Assembly (NCBI RefSeq): GCF_023634805.2
Contig: NZ_CP106881.1
Span: 2,772,001-2,836,000 of the forward strand
Reading direction: 5' to 3'
Length of the DNA stretch: 64,000 nt
Origin: Comamonas endophytica
GTDB lineage: Bacteria > Pseudomonadota > Gammaproteobacteria > Burkholderiales > Burkholderiaceae_C
Shown here: positions 26,310-35,747 of the stretch, in pieces
Position numbering within the stretch: the stretch's first letter is position 1
Layout of the letters: each line of letters starts with the position of its first letter
The notes under the pieces: model-generated
The model's database searches: none
Told to the model about the DNA's origin: nothing
What the model saw: only the letters and a program-made list of their open reading frames with translations
Program-made: the position numbers and the translations under genes

Positions 26310-26331
26310 CTAACTCTTGTATAAGAGTTAG
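26310..26331. promoter_or_regulatory. Palindrome between argD and the DUF3579 gene
   Basis: CTAACTCTT and AAGAGTTAG flank GTAT as a perfect 9-bp inverted repeat, 65 bases before the DUF3579 start and 156 bases before argD. It is a good candidate operator in the divergent promoter region. It does not clearly match an arginine-repressor box. Confidence 0.45.
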
Positions 26332-26395
26332 AATCTTCCATTGACCTGCCGGCGGCGATCCCGCCCGGGTCGCATCACTTTGCACAACGATATCG

Positions 26396-26731
26396 ATGGT
26401 CTCCCCCAACTCACAAGAACTGTTCATCCAGGGTCTGACCCGGGACGGAAAAACCTTCAGGCCCAGCGACTGGGCCGAACGCCTGGCCGGCGTCATGAGC
26501 CAGTTCCGCCCTGGGGGGGCACGTCCCGGCAGCCATCTGAGCTATTCGCCCTGGTGCATTCCCACCACGCTCAACGGCACCAAGTGCGTGGTGCTGCACG
26601 CCGACCTGCGCGAGCACGAGCCCATGGCCTGGGATTTCGTGATCAACTTCGCCAAGGACAATGATCTGCAGATCGCGGAGGCTTGTTTGTTGCCGGATGT
26701 GCCGCCAAAGGGCTCGGCCGGCGGTGCCTAG
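26396..26731 (+). CDS. DUF3579 family protein
   Basis: A 111-residue small cytoplasmic protein of the conserved betaproteobacterial DUF3579 family. It is recognisable by the aromatic-rich middle (LSYSPWCIPTTLNGTKCVVLHADLRE) and the helix MAWDFVINFAKDNDLQIAEACLLPD. The function is unknown. It is divergent from argD and followed by its own terminator. Confidence 0.8.
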   Translation: MVSPNSQELFIQGLTRDGKTFRPSDWAERLAGVMSQFRPGGARPGSHLSYSPWCIPTTLNGTKCVVLHADLREHEPMAWDFVINFAKDNDLQIAEACLLPDVPPKGSAGGA

Positions 26732-26757
26732 TGCACGCTGCTTTTGCATCCCGACCG

Positions 26758-26781
26758 AGCCGGCCTTGCGCCGGCTTTTTT
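26758..26781 (+). terminator. Rho-independent terminator after the DUF3579 gene
   Basis: AGCCGGC-CTTGC-GCCGGCT forms a 7-bp stem followed by six Ts. Confidence 0.88.
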
Positions 26782-26821
26782 GTAAGCGGCGCAGTGCAGT
26801 GCTATGCGTGAGCCGTGCCCT

Positions 26822-27006
26822 AAAACGCCCTTCGACAGGCTCAGGGCGAACGGTGGTGGGGTATTTGGGCGGGTTTCGTCTTTACCGTTCGTGGCGAGCT
26901 TGCCTGGGCGGCCCCATCGAACCATGGACGGCCTGTCCTCAAGCAACAACCATTGAAACCGTTCGTCCTGAGCCCGTCGAAGGATGGACGGCCTGTCCTC
27001 AAGCAA
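26822..27006. repeat. Dispersed repeat cluster, copy 3
   Basis: Three units follow one another: an inverted core at 26826-26852 (CCCTTCGACAGGCTCAGGGC), a variant with GAGCTTGCCTGGGCGG at 26884-26940, and a direct core at 26959-26983 (GTTCGTCCTGAGCCCGTCGA). The last two each end in ATGGACGGCCTGTCCTCAAG, giving a direct repeat about 60 bases apart. No gene is seen in this 250-base gap. Confidence 0.75.
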
Positions 27007-27031
27007 GAAGCACCATTCATGACTTACAACG

Positions 27032-27054
27032 AAAAAACCGCCCGAAGGCGGTTT
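27032..27054 (-). terminator. Rho-independent terminator of rpsT
   Basis: On the minus strand AAACCGCC-TTCG-GGCGGTTT is followed by a T-run. The UUCG-type tetraloop makes it very stable. It lies 75 bases after the rpsT stop. Confidence 0.85.
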
Positions 27055-27128
27055 CATCGTTCGCAGACAGCGCACCCGTTACAAACGGCAGATGGCTTGC
27101 GCCATCCGTGCGATTGCTTAAATGAGCT

Positions 27129-27428
27129 TTAAGCGGCCAGTGCCAGGGCCTTGACCTTGGCGGACAGGCGGCTCTTGTCGCGAGCTGCCTTGTTCTTGTG
27201 GAAGATACCCTTGTCGGCAATGGTATCCAGCACGGACTGTGCCTTGGCAAACAGTTCCGATGCCTTGGTCTTGTCGCCGGCCAGAACGGCCTTTTCGACG
27301 TTCTTGACGGCGGTGCGGTACTTCGAGCGCAGCGAAGTGTTCGCAGCGTTCAGGACCACGTTCTGGCGGGCGCGCTTGCGGCCCGATGCCAGGCGGGGGT
27401 TCTTTTTCTTGGGTTTAGCAGATGCCAT
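27129..27428 (-). CDS. rpsT: 30S ribosomal protein S20
   Basis: A 99-residue basic protein that binds 16S rRNA in the small subunit. The N-terminus [22 protein letters not shown] and the helix region [23 protein letters not shown] are diagnostic, with [23 protein letters not shown] at the C-terminus. Its divergent pairing with murJ is a common betaproteobacterial arrangement. Confidence 0.97.
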   Translation of the reverse strand: MASAKPKKKNPRLASGRKRARQNVVLNAANTSLRSKYRTAVKNVEKAVLAGDKTKASELFAKAQSVLDTIADKGIFHKNKAARDKSRLSAKVKALALAA

Positions 27429-27538
27429 GATTCAAATTCCTTGAGTGTCTGAGGATGATGTCAGCGAAGCCGAAGATTGTAGCATCTGTTGTGCGCGGAT
27501 GCACGGCGCCAAGCCCTTGCAGCGCATACACTGCTTGG

Positions 27539-29104
27539 GTGTCATTGCTCAAAGCCGCCTCCACCGTCTCGCTGCTCACGCTGGCTTCCCGGATCACCGG
27601 GCTGCTGCGCGACCTGCTCATGGCCTCCATGTTCGGCGCCAACGCGCTGACCGACGCCTTCAACGTCGCCTTCCGCATACCCAACCTGTTCCGGCGGCTG
27701 TTTGCCGAGGGGGCGTTCAGCCAGGCCTTCGTGCCGGTGCTGGCCGCGACCAAGGAGAAGGAGGGCGAGGAGGCGACGCGCCAGCTCATCGCCAACGTGG
27801 CAACGGTACTGACCTGGGCACTGGTGCTGACCTGCGTGCTGGGCGTGCTGGGGGCGCCGCTGCTGGTCTGGCTGCTGGCCAGCGGGCTGCAGCAGCAGGG
27901 CGCCAGTTATGACGCCGCCGTGCTGATGACGCGCTGGATGTTCCCCTATATCGGCTTCATGTCGCTGGTGGCGCTGTCGGCCGGCGTGCTCAACACCTGG
28001 AAGCGCTTCGTGGTGCCCGCGGCCACGCCGGTGCTGCTCAACCTCAGCATGATCGGCGCGGCGCTGGTCGGCGCGCCCTGGTTCGCCGCGCGCGGTATCG
28101 AGCCGATCTATGCGATGGCGGCCGGCGTGATGCTCGGCGGCGTGCTGCAGCTGGGCGTGCAGCTGCCGGCGCTGCGCCGGCTGGGCCTGCTGCCGCGCAT
28201 CGGCCTGCGCTGGAGCGCGGTGCGCGCCGCCTGGCAGGACGCGGGCGTGCGCCGCATCCTGTCGCTGATGGCGCCGGCGCTGCTGGGCGTGGGCGTGGCG
28301 CAGGTCTCGCTGATGATCAACACGCAGATCGCCTCCTATCTGGCGCCGGGCAGCGTGTCCTGGCTGTTCTATGCCGACCGGCTGATGGAGTTCCCCACGG
28401 CGCTGCTGGGAGTGGCGCTGGGCGTGGTGCTCACCCCGCAGCTCGCCGCGGCCAGGGCGGCGGCGGATGGCGAGCGCTATTCGGCCATGCTGGACTGGGG
28501 CCTGCGCCTGGTGCTGGTGCTGGCCGTGCCCTGCGCCGTGGCGCTGCTGGTGTTTGCCGAGCCGCTGGTGGCCACGCTGTTCCACCGCGGCGCGCTGACG
28601 GAGCGCGACGTGGGCCAGATCGCGCTGGCGCTGGCCGGCTACGGCGCCGGGCTCGTGGGACTGGTGGCGATCAAGGTGCTGGCGCCTGCGTATTACGCGA
28701 GCCAGGACATCCGCACGCCGGTGATGATCGCGGTGGTGGTGTTGGTGATCACCCAGCTGCTGAACCTGGCGCTCGTGCCCTGGCTGGCGCATACCGGGCT
28801 GGCGCTGTCGATCGGTCTGGCGGCGCTGGTCAACGCGGCCTGGCTGCTGGTGGTGCTGCTGCGCCGCGGCACCTTCCGCCCGCGGCCCGGATGGGGCCGG
28901 CTGCTGCTGCAGGTGCTGGCGGCCAGCCTGCTGCTGTCCGGCTTGCTGGGCTGGAGCGCGCAGGCACTGGACTGGACCGGCCTGCGTCAGCACGACCTGC
29001 AGCGCATGGGCTGGCTGGCGCTGGCCATCGTGGCTGCGGCGCTGGTGTATTTCGGCGCGCTCTGGGCGGCGGGCCTGAAGCTGCGGCAGTTGTTGCATCG
29101 GTAG
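27539..29104 (+). CDS. murJ: Lipid II flippase MurJ
   Basis: A 521-residue MVF-family membrane protein that flips lipid II across the inner membrane for peptidoglycan synthesis. The conserved start region SLLKAASTVSLLTLASRITGLLRD, then FGANALTDAFNVAFRIPNLFRRLFAEGAFSQAFVPVL, is unmistakable. About 13-14 hydrophobic segments follow. I place the start at GTG 27539, which lines up with the family N-terminus (MSLLKA). An ATG at 27455 would add 28 unmatched residues that overlap the rpsT promoter region. Confidence 0.93.
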   Translation: MSLLKAASTVSLLTLASRITGLLRDLLMASMFGANALTDAFNVAFRIPNLFRRLFAEGAFSQAFVPVLAATKEKEGEEATRQLIANVATVLTWALVLTCVLGVLGAPLLVWLLASGLQQQGASYDAAVLMTRWMFPYIGFMSLVALSAGVLNTWKRFVVPAATPVLLNLSMIGAALVGAPWFAARGIEPIYAMAAGVMLGGVLQLGVQLPALRRLGLLPRIGLRWSAVRAAWQDAGVRRILSLMAPALLGVGVAQVSLMINTQIASYLAPGSVSWLFYADRLMEFPTALLGVALGVVLTPQLAAARAAADGERYSAMLDWGLRLVLVLAVPCAVALLVFAEPLVATLFHRGALTERDVGQIALALAGYGAGLVGLVAIKVLAPAYYASQDIRTPVMIAVVVLVITQLLNLALVPWLAHTGLALSIGLAALVNAAWLLVVLLRRGTFRPRPGWGRLLLQVLAASLLLSGLLGWSAQALDWTGLRQHDLQRMGWLALAIVAAALVYFGALWAAGLKLRQLLHR

Positions 29105-29214
29105 CAGTTGCTTACGCGGTTTTTCGCTGTAAGGTAGGCAGCCCCCGCGGTTTGAAAACCGGACGGGCCGCCATCCTACTTGCGCCATTGGGCGCCTGGT
29201 CGTACAAGGACAGC

Positions 29215-30054
29215 ATGTCACTGCGTTTCGATGCGCCTTCTTCCCTGCAGTACTTTGCCACCCTGGTGCAAAGCGATGAGCAGTTGCCGCTGATGGAGGC
29301 GGCGATCTGCATCGCGCAGGATGAATTCCCCGAGCTCGACATCCAGGCCGTGCTGGCCGATATCGACCAGATGCAGATGCGCCTGACGCGCCACCTGGCG
29401 GGCGTGCACACGCCGCTGCAGCGGCTCAAGGTGGTCAACCATTTCTTCTTTGGCGAGATGGGCTTCGGCGGCAACGTCAACAACTACTACGCTCCCGAGA
29501 ACAGCTATATCCCGGTGGTGCTGGCCACGCGGCGCGGCATTCCCGTGAGCCTGGCGCTGGTGTGGCTGGAGCTGGCCCAGGCCGCGGGGCTGCAGGCCGC
29601 GGGCATTTCCTTTCCCGGCCATTTCCTGCTCAAGGTGGGGCTGCCCGAGGGCCAGGTGGTCATGGATCCGCTGACCGGCACCTCCTTTTCCGCGCAGGAA
29701 CTGGCGCAGCGGCTCGAGCCCTTCGGCCTGGGGCGCGGGCGCCGCGAGGACAGCATTCCCCTGGGCCTGCACCTGCAGGCGGCCACGCCGCGCGACATCC
29801 TCGAGCGGCTGCTGCGCAATCTCAAGGAAATCTACTTCGCGCAAAGCCAGTGGGCGCTGCTCACGGCCACGCTCGACCGGCTGATCGTGCTGCTGCCCGA
29901 AGACTGGGCCGAGTACCGCGACCGCGGCGCGGTGCTGGCCGAGCAGGGCCGCACGCGCGAGGCGGTGGCCGACTGGGAAACCTACCTGGAGCACGCGGGG
30001 GACCGGCCCGATGCGGGGTTGATTGCGAATCGGCTGGCGGTGTTGCGGGGGTAG
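29215..30054 (+). CDS. SirB1-type transglutaminase-like/TPR protein
   Basis: A 279-residue protein of the SirB1 family. The N-terminal transglutaminase-like part (about 40-170) shows LKVVNHFFFGEMGFGGNVNNYY and RRGIPVSLALVWLELAQAAGL, then SFPGHFLLKVGLPEGQVVMDPLTG. The C-terminus (about 210-279) is tetratricopeptide-like (LNRL/IVLLPEDWAEYRDRGAVLAEQGRTREAVADWETYL). The exact biochemical role is not established. AAGGA precedes the ATG. Confidence 0.82.
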   Translation: MSLRFDAPSSLQYFATLVQSDEQLPLMEAAICIAQDEFPELDIQAVLADIDQMQMRLTRHLAGVHTPLQRLKVVNHFFFGEMGFGGNVNNYYAPENSYIPVVLATRRGIPVSLALVWLELAQAAGLQAAGISFPGHFLLKVGLPEGQVVMDPLTGTSFSAQELAQRLEPFGLGRGRREDSIPLGLHLQAATPRDILERLLRNLKEIYFAQSQWALLTATLDRLIVLLPEDWAEYRDRGAVLAEQGRTREAVADWETYLEHAGDRPDAGLIANRLAVLRG

Positions 30055-30091
30055 GGGCGATACCGTACCAGTGGGCCAAGACTGGAGCACT

Positions 30092-30183
30092 GGCCGTCCA
30101 TCCTTCGATCCTTCGACAAGCTCAGGATCAGGACGAACGGAGGTTTTAACCGTTCGCCCTGAGCCTGTCGAAGGGTAAACGGT
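30092..30183. repeat. Dispersed repeat, copy 4
   Basis: An inverted pair of cores: CCTTCGACAAGCTCAGGATC at 30110-30129 and, reversed, CGTTCGCCCTGAGCCTGTCG at 30151-30170. GGCCGTCCATCCTTCGA lies at the left edge. It fills most of the gap between the SirB1-like gene and the convergent transporter gene. Confidence 0.75.
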
Positions 30184-30246
30184 CATTGGTCTAATTGTGT
30201 CTGCTACTCTTTGACGGCTCTGGAAAAACGGTGAGACAAAGGGCCC

Positions 30247-31305
30247 CTACACCAGCCGCCGCGCCTCGAGCTCTTTCTTCAGATACGCATAGAACAGCGG
30301 CGCCGCCACCAGCCCCGCCGGGCCGAACACCGCCTCGGCCACGAACATCACCGACAGCAGCTCCCACACGCCCATGTGCGTGCGCCGGCCGACGACCTTG
30401 GCGTTGATCACGTACTCGGCCTTGTGGATCAGGATCAGGAAGCCCAGGCAGGCGGCGGCGGCCACCGGCGACACCGACAGGCCGACCAGCGTGATGACCG
30501 CGTTGCACAGCAGGTTGCCGACGATCGGGATCAGCCCGGCGAAGAAGGTCAGCATGATCAGCGCCGGGGTATAGGGCAGCGCCAGGTCCCAGTGGGGCAG
30601 CACGAACAGCAGGAACATCGCCGTCAACACGGCGTTGAGGGTCGCAATCCAGAACTGGGCGGCAACGATCTGCGCGAAGGCCTCGCCAAACAGCATGATG
30701 CGCTGGTAGAGCGCATCGACCAGCGGCGGGCGCTGCAGCGGGATGTGGCGCACCGCGGCCAGTGCGCCGATCAGCAGGCCGACATAGGCATGCAGCAGCC
30801 CCGACAGCCAGGCCCTGCCGGCCTGGGCCAGCACCCCGGCCTTGGCGCCGAGGTAGGAGGCGATCATGGCCTGGATCTCGCGCGCGCCGTCGGGCAGCTG
30901 GCTGGCGATATCGGGCGGCAGCTTGTGGCGCAGCTCGAGCACGGTGCGCGCCAGGTAGTCGAGCAGTTCCTTGTACTGCTGCGGCGCCTCGACGATGTAG
31001 CCACGGGTATGGGGCAGGGCGCTGCTCAGCAGCGCCAGCGGCGCCAGCACGACCAGCGTGGCCGCAAGCACCTGCGCCCAGTGCGGCAGGTAGCCGGGGG
31101 CGCGGCGGCGCTGCGCACGCGCCAGCAGCCGGGCCAGCGCGCGCGTGAGCATGAAGCCCACGCAGACGCTCAGCAGGCCGGGCAACAGGCCTTGCCACAT
31201 GACCAGCAGCAGGGTGCCGGCCATCAGCAGATAGCTGGCGTTGATCACGCTGCGCGAAGGTGTCTGGGAAAATTCTTCTCGGAGGACAGGAAGGTTATCG
31301 GACAT
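30247..31305 (-). CDS. AI-2E family transporter (YdgG/PerM-like)
   Basis: A 352-residue inner-membrane protein with about eight hydrophobic segments. They include NASYLLMAGTLLLVMWQGLLPGLLSVCVGFMLTRAL and the conserved C-terminal GLIPIVGNLLCNAVITLVGLSV and AEYVINAKVVGRRTHMGVWELLSVMFVAEAVFGPAGLV blocks. Members are linked to export or autoinducer transport, but the substrate here is unknown. It starts 25 bases after purM on the same strand and is probably co-transcribed. Confidence 0.88.
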   Translation of the reverse strand: MSDNLPVLREEFSQTPSRSVINASYLLMAGTLLLVMWQGLLPGLLSVCVGFMLTRALARLLARAQRRRAPGYLPHWAQVLAATLVVLAPLALLSSALPHTRGYIVEAPQQYKELLDYLARTVLELRHKLPPDIASQLPDGAREIQAMIASYLGAKAGVLAQAGRAWLSGLLHAYVGLLIGALAAVRHIPLQRPPLVDALYQRIMLFGEAFAQIVAAQFWIATLNAVLTAMFLLFVLPHWDLALPYTPALIMLTFFAGLIPIVGNLLCNAVITLVGLSVSPVAAAACLGFLILIHKAEYVINAKVVGRRTHMGVWELLSVMFVAEAVFGPAGLVAAPLFYAYLKKELEARRLV

Positions 31306-31330
31306 CTGGGCGCAGGTGGGTCAGGCTGGG

Positions 31331-32380
31331 TCAGCGCACTTCGACGGGTTCGCCGTCACCGCGCGCGGCGATACGTCCGATGGTATAGACCATTTCGCCC
31401 AGGCCCTGCAAGGTGGCCGCCGTGGCCTCGGCCTGCTCGGCGGGCACCACCACGACCATGCCGATGCCGTTGTTGAAGGTGCGGTTCATTTCCACGGCAT
31501 CGATGCCGGCCGTGGCCTGCAGCCAGGCGAACAGCTCGGTCTGGGGCCAGCTGCCGGCGTCGAGGTGGGCGGCCAGGCCGTCGGGCAGGACGCGAGGGAT
31601 ATTTTCCAGCAGGCCGCCGCCGGTGATGTGGGCCAGCGCCTTGATCGGGTGCAGGGCCAGTGCCTGCAGCACGTTCTTGACGTACAGGCGGGTGGGCTCC
31701 ATCACCGCTTGCTTGAAGGGCTTGCCGTCCAGCGTTTCGGGCAGCGTGCCGCCCGCTTCGGCGCGCTCGATGCACTTGCGCACGAGGCTGAAGCCGTTGG
31801 AGTGCACGCCTGCCGAAGCCAGGCCCAGCACCACGTCGCCGGCCTGCACGTTCTGGCCCGTGAGGATCTTGGACTTCTCGACGGCGCCGACCGCGAAGCC
31901 GGCGAGGTCGTATTCGCCTTCGGGGTACATGCCGGGCATTTCGGCGGTTTCGCCGCCGATCAGCGCGCAGCCCGAGAGCTCGCAGCCGCGCGCGATGCCG
32001 CCGACCACGGCCGCGGCGGTGTCCACGTCCAGCTTGCCGCAGGCGAAGTAGTCCAGGAAGAACAGCGGCTCGGCGCCCTGCACCAGCACGTCGTTGACGC
32101 TCATGGCCACCAGGTCGATGCCCACGGTGTCGTGCATGTTCCACTCGAATGCCAGGCGCAGCTTGGTGCCCACGCCGTCGGTGCCCGAGACCAGCACGGG
32201 TTCCTGGTAGCGCTTGGGCACCTCGAACAGCGCGCCGAAACCGCCAATGCCGGCCATGACGCCTTCGCGCATGGTTTTCTTGGCCAGCGGCTTGATGCGC
32301 TCGACCAGGGCATCGCCGGCAACGATGTCGACGCCAGCGTCTTTGTAGGAAATGGGAGTGGGGGTGGCAGAGGAGCTCAT
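31331..32380 (-). CDS. purM: Phosphoribosylformylglycinamidine cyclo-ligase (AIR synthetase)
   Basis: A 349-residue purine biosynthesis enzyme that closes FGAM to AIR using ATP. Motifs are [78 protein letters not shown] and [13 protein letters not shown]. Length matches the family. The 309-base gap on its 5' side (32381-32689) separates it from divergent hda. It holds a lone TAAAAT at 32529-32534 and otherwise only GC-rich DNA without a clear promoter. Confidence 0.97.
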   Translation of the reverse strand: MSSSATPTPISYKDAGVDIVAGDALVERIKPLAKKTMREGVMAGIGGFGALFEVPKRYQEPVLVSGTDGVGTKLRLAFEWNMHDTVGIDLVAMSVNDVLVQGAEPLFFLDYFACGKLDVDTAAAVVGGIARGCELSGCALIGGETAEMPGMYPEGEYDLAGFAVGAVEKSKILTGQNVQAGDVVLGLASAGVHSNGFSLVRKCIERAEAGGTLPETLDGKPFKQAVMEPTRLYVKNVLQALALHPIKALAHITGGGLLENIPRVLPDGLAAHLDAGSWPQTELFAWLQATAGIDAVEMNRTFNNGIGMVVVVPAEQAEATAATLQGLGEMVYTIGRIAARGDGEPVEVR

Positions 32381-32689
32381 GGATGGTCAGTGCAGTGGGC
32401 CCGGCAGGGGCGGAACTGGGGGATTTTACGGCCCTTGACCCTGGTCGCGGCGGGGCCTGGGCCGGGTTTCAGGGGCTTTTCACCGGGTCTGTGCAGCCCG
32501 GCTGCGTGCTTTGGTTGCGCGCGCAGACTAAAATCTGCAGCGGCGCTGCCCCGGCAGTGCCTTTCGAGCCCTGCCGCATGCACTGCGCCAGGGGCCTTTT
32601 GCTCTGTCGTCTGTGATGTTGCCGAACTTCCCCTTGCCAGCCTGTTGCGCGCGGCCTCCCCTGGTCCCAGGTAGGAGGGCGTGCCGCGT

Positions 32690-33397
32690 ATGCCGTTCAT
32701 GAAGCAGATGGCACTGGATATCGGCCTGGCAACGAGTCCCTCGCTGTCGCGCTTCTTTGCCGGCCCGAACACGGCGGTGCTGCAGCACCTGCGGCTGTGG
32801 GTCGGCGAGGGCCGCGCGGGCATGACGCGCTCGCCGGTGCCCACCTACCTGTGGGGCGAATCGGGCTCGGGCAAGACCCATCTGCTCAAATCGGTGCGCG
32901 AAGCGCTGCGCGAGCAGGGGGCCATCGTGGGCTGGCTGGATGCGACCATCGGTTATCCGCCTGAGTTCGACGAGCGCTGGTCGGCGGTGCTGATGGACGA
33001 TGTGCACCTGTACACCCCGATGCAGCAGGCACGCGCCTTCAACTGGTTCGTCAATGCCACCAGCCCCGCCACAGGCATCCCGCGCTGGGTGCTGGCGGCC
33101 GGCGAGACGCCGCCGGCGGACCTGAAGCTGCGCGAGGACCTGCGCAGCCGCCTGGGCTGGGGCCATGTGTTCCAGCTGCACCTGCTGGACGAACCCGCGC
33201 GCCGCGCGGTGCTGCGCCAGGAGGCCGATTCGCGCGGCGTGTTCCTCGGCGACGACGTGATGGACTACATGCTCAAGCGCTTCTCGCGCGACCTGGGCAG
33301 CCTCATGCAGTTGCTCGACATGCTCGATGGCTTTGCCTTGCGCAACAAGCGCGCCATCACCATTCCACTGCTCAAGACGATGTTGGAGACCGAGTAG
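32690..33397 (+). CDS. hda: DnaA regulatory inactivator Hda homologue
   Basis: A 235-residue DnaA-like AAA+ protein without the DNA-binding C-terminal domain. It promotes ATP hydrolysis on DnaA together with the sliding clamp. The clamp-binding N-terminus (KQMALDIGL), Walker A YLWGESGSGKTHLLK, Walker B AVLMDDVHLY and sensor regions (LREDLRSRLGWG) are visible. AGGAGG at 32673-32678 sits 11 bases before ATG 32690. A GTG at 32681 is too close to it, and an ATG at 32699 is another option. Confidence 0.9.
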   Translation: MPFMKQMALDIGLATSPSLSRFFAGPNTAVLQHLRLWVGEGRAGMTRSPVPTYLWGESGSGKTHLLKSVREALREQGAIVGWLDATIGYPPEFDERWSAVLMDDVHLYTPMQQARAFNWFVNATSPATGIPRWVLAAGETPPADLKLREDLRSRLGWGHVFQLHLLDEPARRAVLRQEADSRGVFLGDDVMDYMLKRFSRDLGSLMQLLDMLDGFALRNKRAITIPLLKTMLETE

Positions 33398-33430
33398 CCG
33401 CTGCTGCCCGGCCTCATTTTCTGGAACCCC

Positions 33431-34147
33431 ATGCCAACACCTTCCGCGCCCAGTCCCGCGCCCCAAGCCCGCAAGCGGCTGGCGCTGTTCGACCTGGACC
33501 ACACCCTGCTGCCCCTGGACTCGGACTACGAGTGGGGCGTCTTCACCACCCGCATCGGCTGGACCGATCCGGTGGAATTCGGGCGCCGCAACGATGCCTT
33601 CTACGCCGATTACCAGGCCGGAACGCTGAACGTGCATGACTACGTGCGCTTCGCCACCGAGGCGGTGCGCACGCGCGGCGCCGAGGCTGCGGCGGAGGCG
33701 CACGCACGGTTCATGCTGGAAGTCATCACGCCCGCGATCCACCCGGCGGCGCTGGCGCTGATCCAGGCGCACCGCGATGCCGGCGACGAGATCGTGATCG
33801 TGACCGCCACCAACGAGTTCATCACCCGCCCGATCGCGCAGGCGCTGGGCGTGGGCGAACTGCTGGCGGTGCAGCTCGCGCGCGATGCCGCGGGCTGGAT
33901 CACCGGCGACATCGACGGCCACCCGACCATGCGCGAAGGCAAGGTGCTGCGCATGCAGCAATGGCTGGCACAGCGCGGCCTGGACTGGGACGCGGTGGAG
34001 ACCACCTTCTACAGCGACTCCATGAACGACGTGCCCCTGCTGGAGAAAGTCGACCATCCGGTCGCGACCAACCCCGACGCGCGCCTGCGCGCCCTGGCCC
34101 TGGAGCGCGGTTGGCGCATACTGGACCTGTTTAACGAACACCCATGA
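33431..34147 (+). CDS. HAD-superfamily (HAD-IB) phosphatase
   Basis: A 238-residue hydrolase with motif I LALFDLDHTLLPLDSDYEW, motif II IVIVTATNEFIT and motif III/IV YSDSMNDVPLLEKV. It resembles SerB-like HAD-IB enzymes. The natural substrate is not evident. Its stop overlaps the pcnB start by four bases (ATGA), so hda, this gene, pcnB and folK probably form one transcript. Confidence 0.87.
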   Translation: MPTPSAPSPAPQARKRLALFDLDHTLLPLDSDYEWGVFTTRIGWTDPVEFGRRNDAFYADYQAGTLNVHDYVRFATEAVRTRGAEAAAEAHARFMLEVITPAIHPAALALIQAHRDAGDEIVIVTATNEFITRPIAQALGVGELLAVQLARDAAGWITGDIDGHPTMREGKVLRMQQWLAQRGLDWDAVETTFYSDSMNDVPLLEKVDHPVATNPDARLRALALERGWRILDLFNEHP

Positions 34148-35739
34148 TCAAAACCATCATCGACAAACTGCTGGGCAAGCCCGGCGCCGGCGCGCGTGCG
34201 CAGAAGCTGCGCTTTGGCAAGCGCGAGGAAGTGCCCGCCTCGGTGCATGGCATCGATCCCGAGCTCGTCGACCGGCGCGCCCTCGACGTGGTCGAGACGC
34301 TGCAGGATGCGGGCTTCGAGGCGTATATCGTGGGCGGCGCGGTGCGCGACCTGCTGCTGGGCCTGCGGCCCAAGGATTTCGACGTCGCCACCGATGCCAC
34401 GCCCGAGCAGGTCAAGAACCTGTTCCGGCGCGCGTTCATCATCGGCAAGCGCTTTCGCATCGTCCACGTGGTCTACGGCCGCGGGCGCGAGAACGAGGTC
34501 ATCGAGGTCTCGACCTTCCGCGCCTTCCTCGACAACAGCCAGGCCGAGAGCGTGCTGGGCAACGAGCGCACCAGCAAGGCGGTGCTCGCGGGCATGAAGC
34601 ATGCGGTCGATGCCAGCGGCCGCGTGCTGCGCGACAACGTCTGGGGCCCGCAGGACCAGGACGCGACGCGCCGCGACTTCACCATCAATGCCATGTACTA
34701 CGACCCTGCCACGCAGATCGTCGTCGACTACCACAAGGGCATCCAGGACGCGAAAAAGCGCGTGCTGCGCATGATCGGCGATGCCGCCACGCGCTACCGC
34801 GAGGACCCGGTGCGCATCATCCGTGCCGTGCGCTTCGCCGCCAAGCTGCATGACGTGGGCTTCAAGCTCGAGCCCAAGACCGCGGCGCCGCTGATCGCGA
34901 GCCAGCACCTGCTGGCCGAAGTGCCGCAAAGCCGGCTGTTCGACGAGATGCTCAAGCTGCTGCAGACCGGCCATGCGCTGGCCTCGATCGCGCGCCTGCG
35001 CGAGCTGGGCCTGGACCGCGGCATCTATCCGCTGCTGGACGTCGTCGTCGAGCGCGCGGACCATCCCTTCGTCAAGGCGGCGCTGGCCGACACCGACCGC
35101 CGTGTCAGCGAAGGCAAGCCCGTGGCGCCGAGCTTCCTGCTGGCCTGCGTGCTGTGGCAGGACGTCAAGCAGGGCTGGGAGCAGCGCCTGCAGCAGCGCT
35201 ACCATCCCTTCCCGGCGCTGCAGGAATCGATCGACGACGTGTTCCAGCAGCGCATCGGCGATGTCTCGGGCCGCGGCAAGCTGGCCGCCGACATGCGCGA
35301 GATCTGGGTCATGCAGCCGCGCTTCGAGAAGCGCTCGGGCGTCACGCCGCTGGGCCTGGTCGAGCAGGCGCGCTTTCGCGCGGGCTTCGACTTCCTGCGC
35401 CTGCGCGCCGATGTGGGCGAGGTCGAGGAGGCGCTGGCGAACTGGTGGCAGGAATTCCAGCAGGCCGACGACCTGCGCCGCGACGACCTGATCGCGCAGG
35501 CGCGCGAGGAGCAGCGCCAGCGCCAGAAGGCGGCCGCGCCCGCGCCACGCCGCGCGAAGGCGGCCGGCCCGGCTGCCGCGCCGGAAGCGGCGGAAGCTGC
35601 CTCGGCCCATGCCGCGCCGGCCGAGGCCGACGAAGGCGCCGCGCCGAAGAAACGCCGGCGCCGGCGCAAGCCCAAGAGTGCAGGCGATGCCGGCATCGAC
35701 CTGCACCGCGGCACCACCGATGACGCTTCGCCGTATTGA
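34144..35739 (+). CDS. pcnB: Poly(A) polymerase I
   Basis: A 531-residue RNA nucleotidyltransferase that adds A-tails and marks RNA for decay. It has the nucleotidyltransferase signature YIVGGAVRDLLLGLRPKDFDVAT, RIVHVVYGRGRENEVIEVSTFRA, QDQDATRRDFTINAMYYD, and RYREDPVRIIRAVRFAAKL. The C-terminal ~70 residues are Ala/Lys/Arg-rich with a run of arginines (KKRRRRRKPK), typical of RNA-binding tails. It is followed nine bases later by folK. Confidence 0.95.
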   Translation: MIKTIIDKLLGKPGAGARAQKLRFGKREEVPASVHGIDPELVDRRALDVVETLQDAGFEAYIVGGAVRDLLLGLRPKDFDVATDATPEQVKNLFRRAFIIGKRFRIVHVVYGRGRENEVIEVSTFRAFLDNSQAESVLGNERTSKAVLAGMKHAVDASGRVLRDNVWGPQDQDATRRDFTINAMYYDPATQIVVDYHKGIQDAKKRVLRMIGDAATRYREDPVRIIRAVRFAAKLHDVGFKLEPKTAAPLIASQHLLAEVPQSRLFDEMLKLLQTGHALASIARLRELGLDRGIYPLLDVVVERADHPFVKAALADTDRRVSEGKPVAPSFLLACVLWQDVKQGWEQRLQQRYHPFPALQESIDDVFQQRIGDVSGRGKLAADMREIWVMQPRFEKRSGVTPLGLVEQARFRAGFDFLRLRADVGEVEEALANWWQEFQQADDLRRDDLIAQAREEQRQRQKAAAPAPRRAKAAGPAAAPEAAEAASAHAAPAEADEGAAPKKRRRRRKPKSAGDAGIDLHRGTTDDASPY

Positions 35740-35747
35740 GGCCGGCC

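Noticed and set aside
27542..29221. A 559-codon frame opposite murJ
   Set aside because: The translation is Gln/His/Arg repeats typical of antisense reading. The murJ frame carries all the family motifs.
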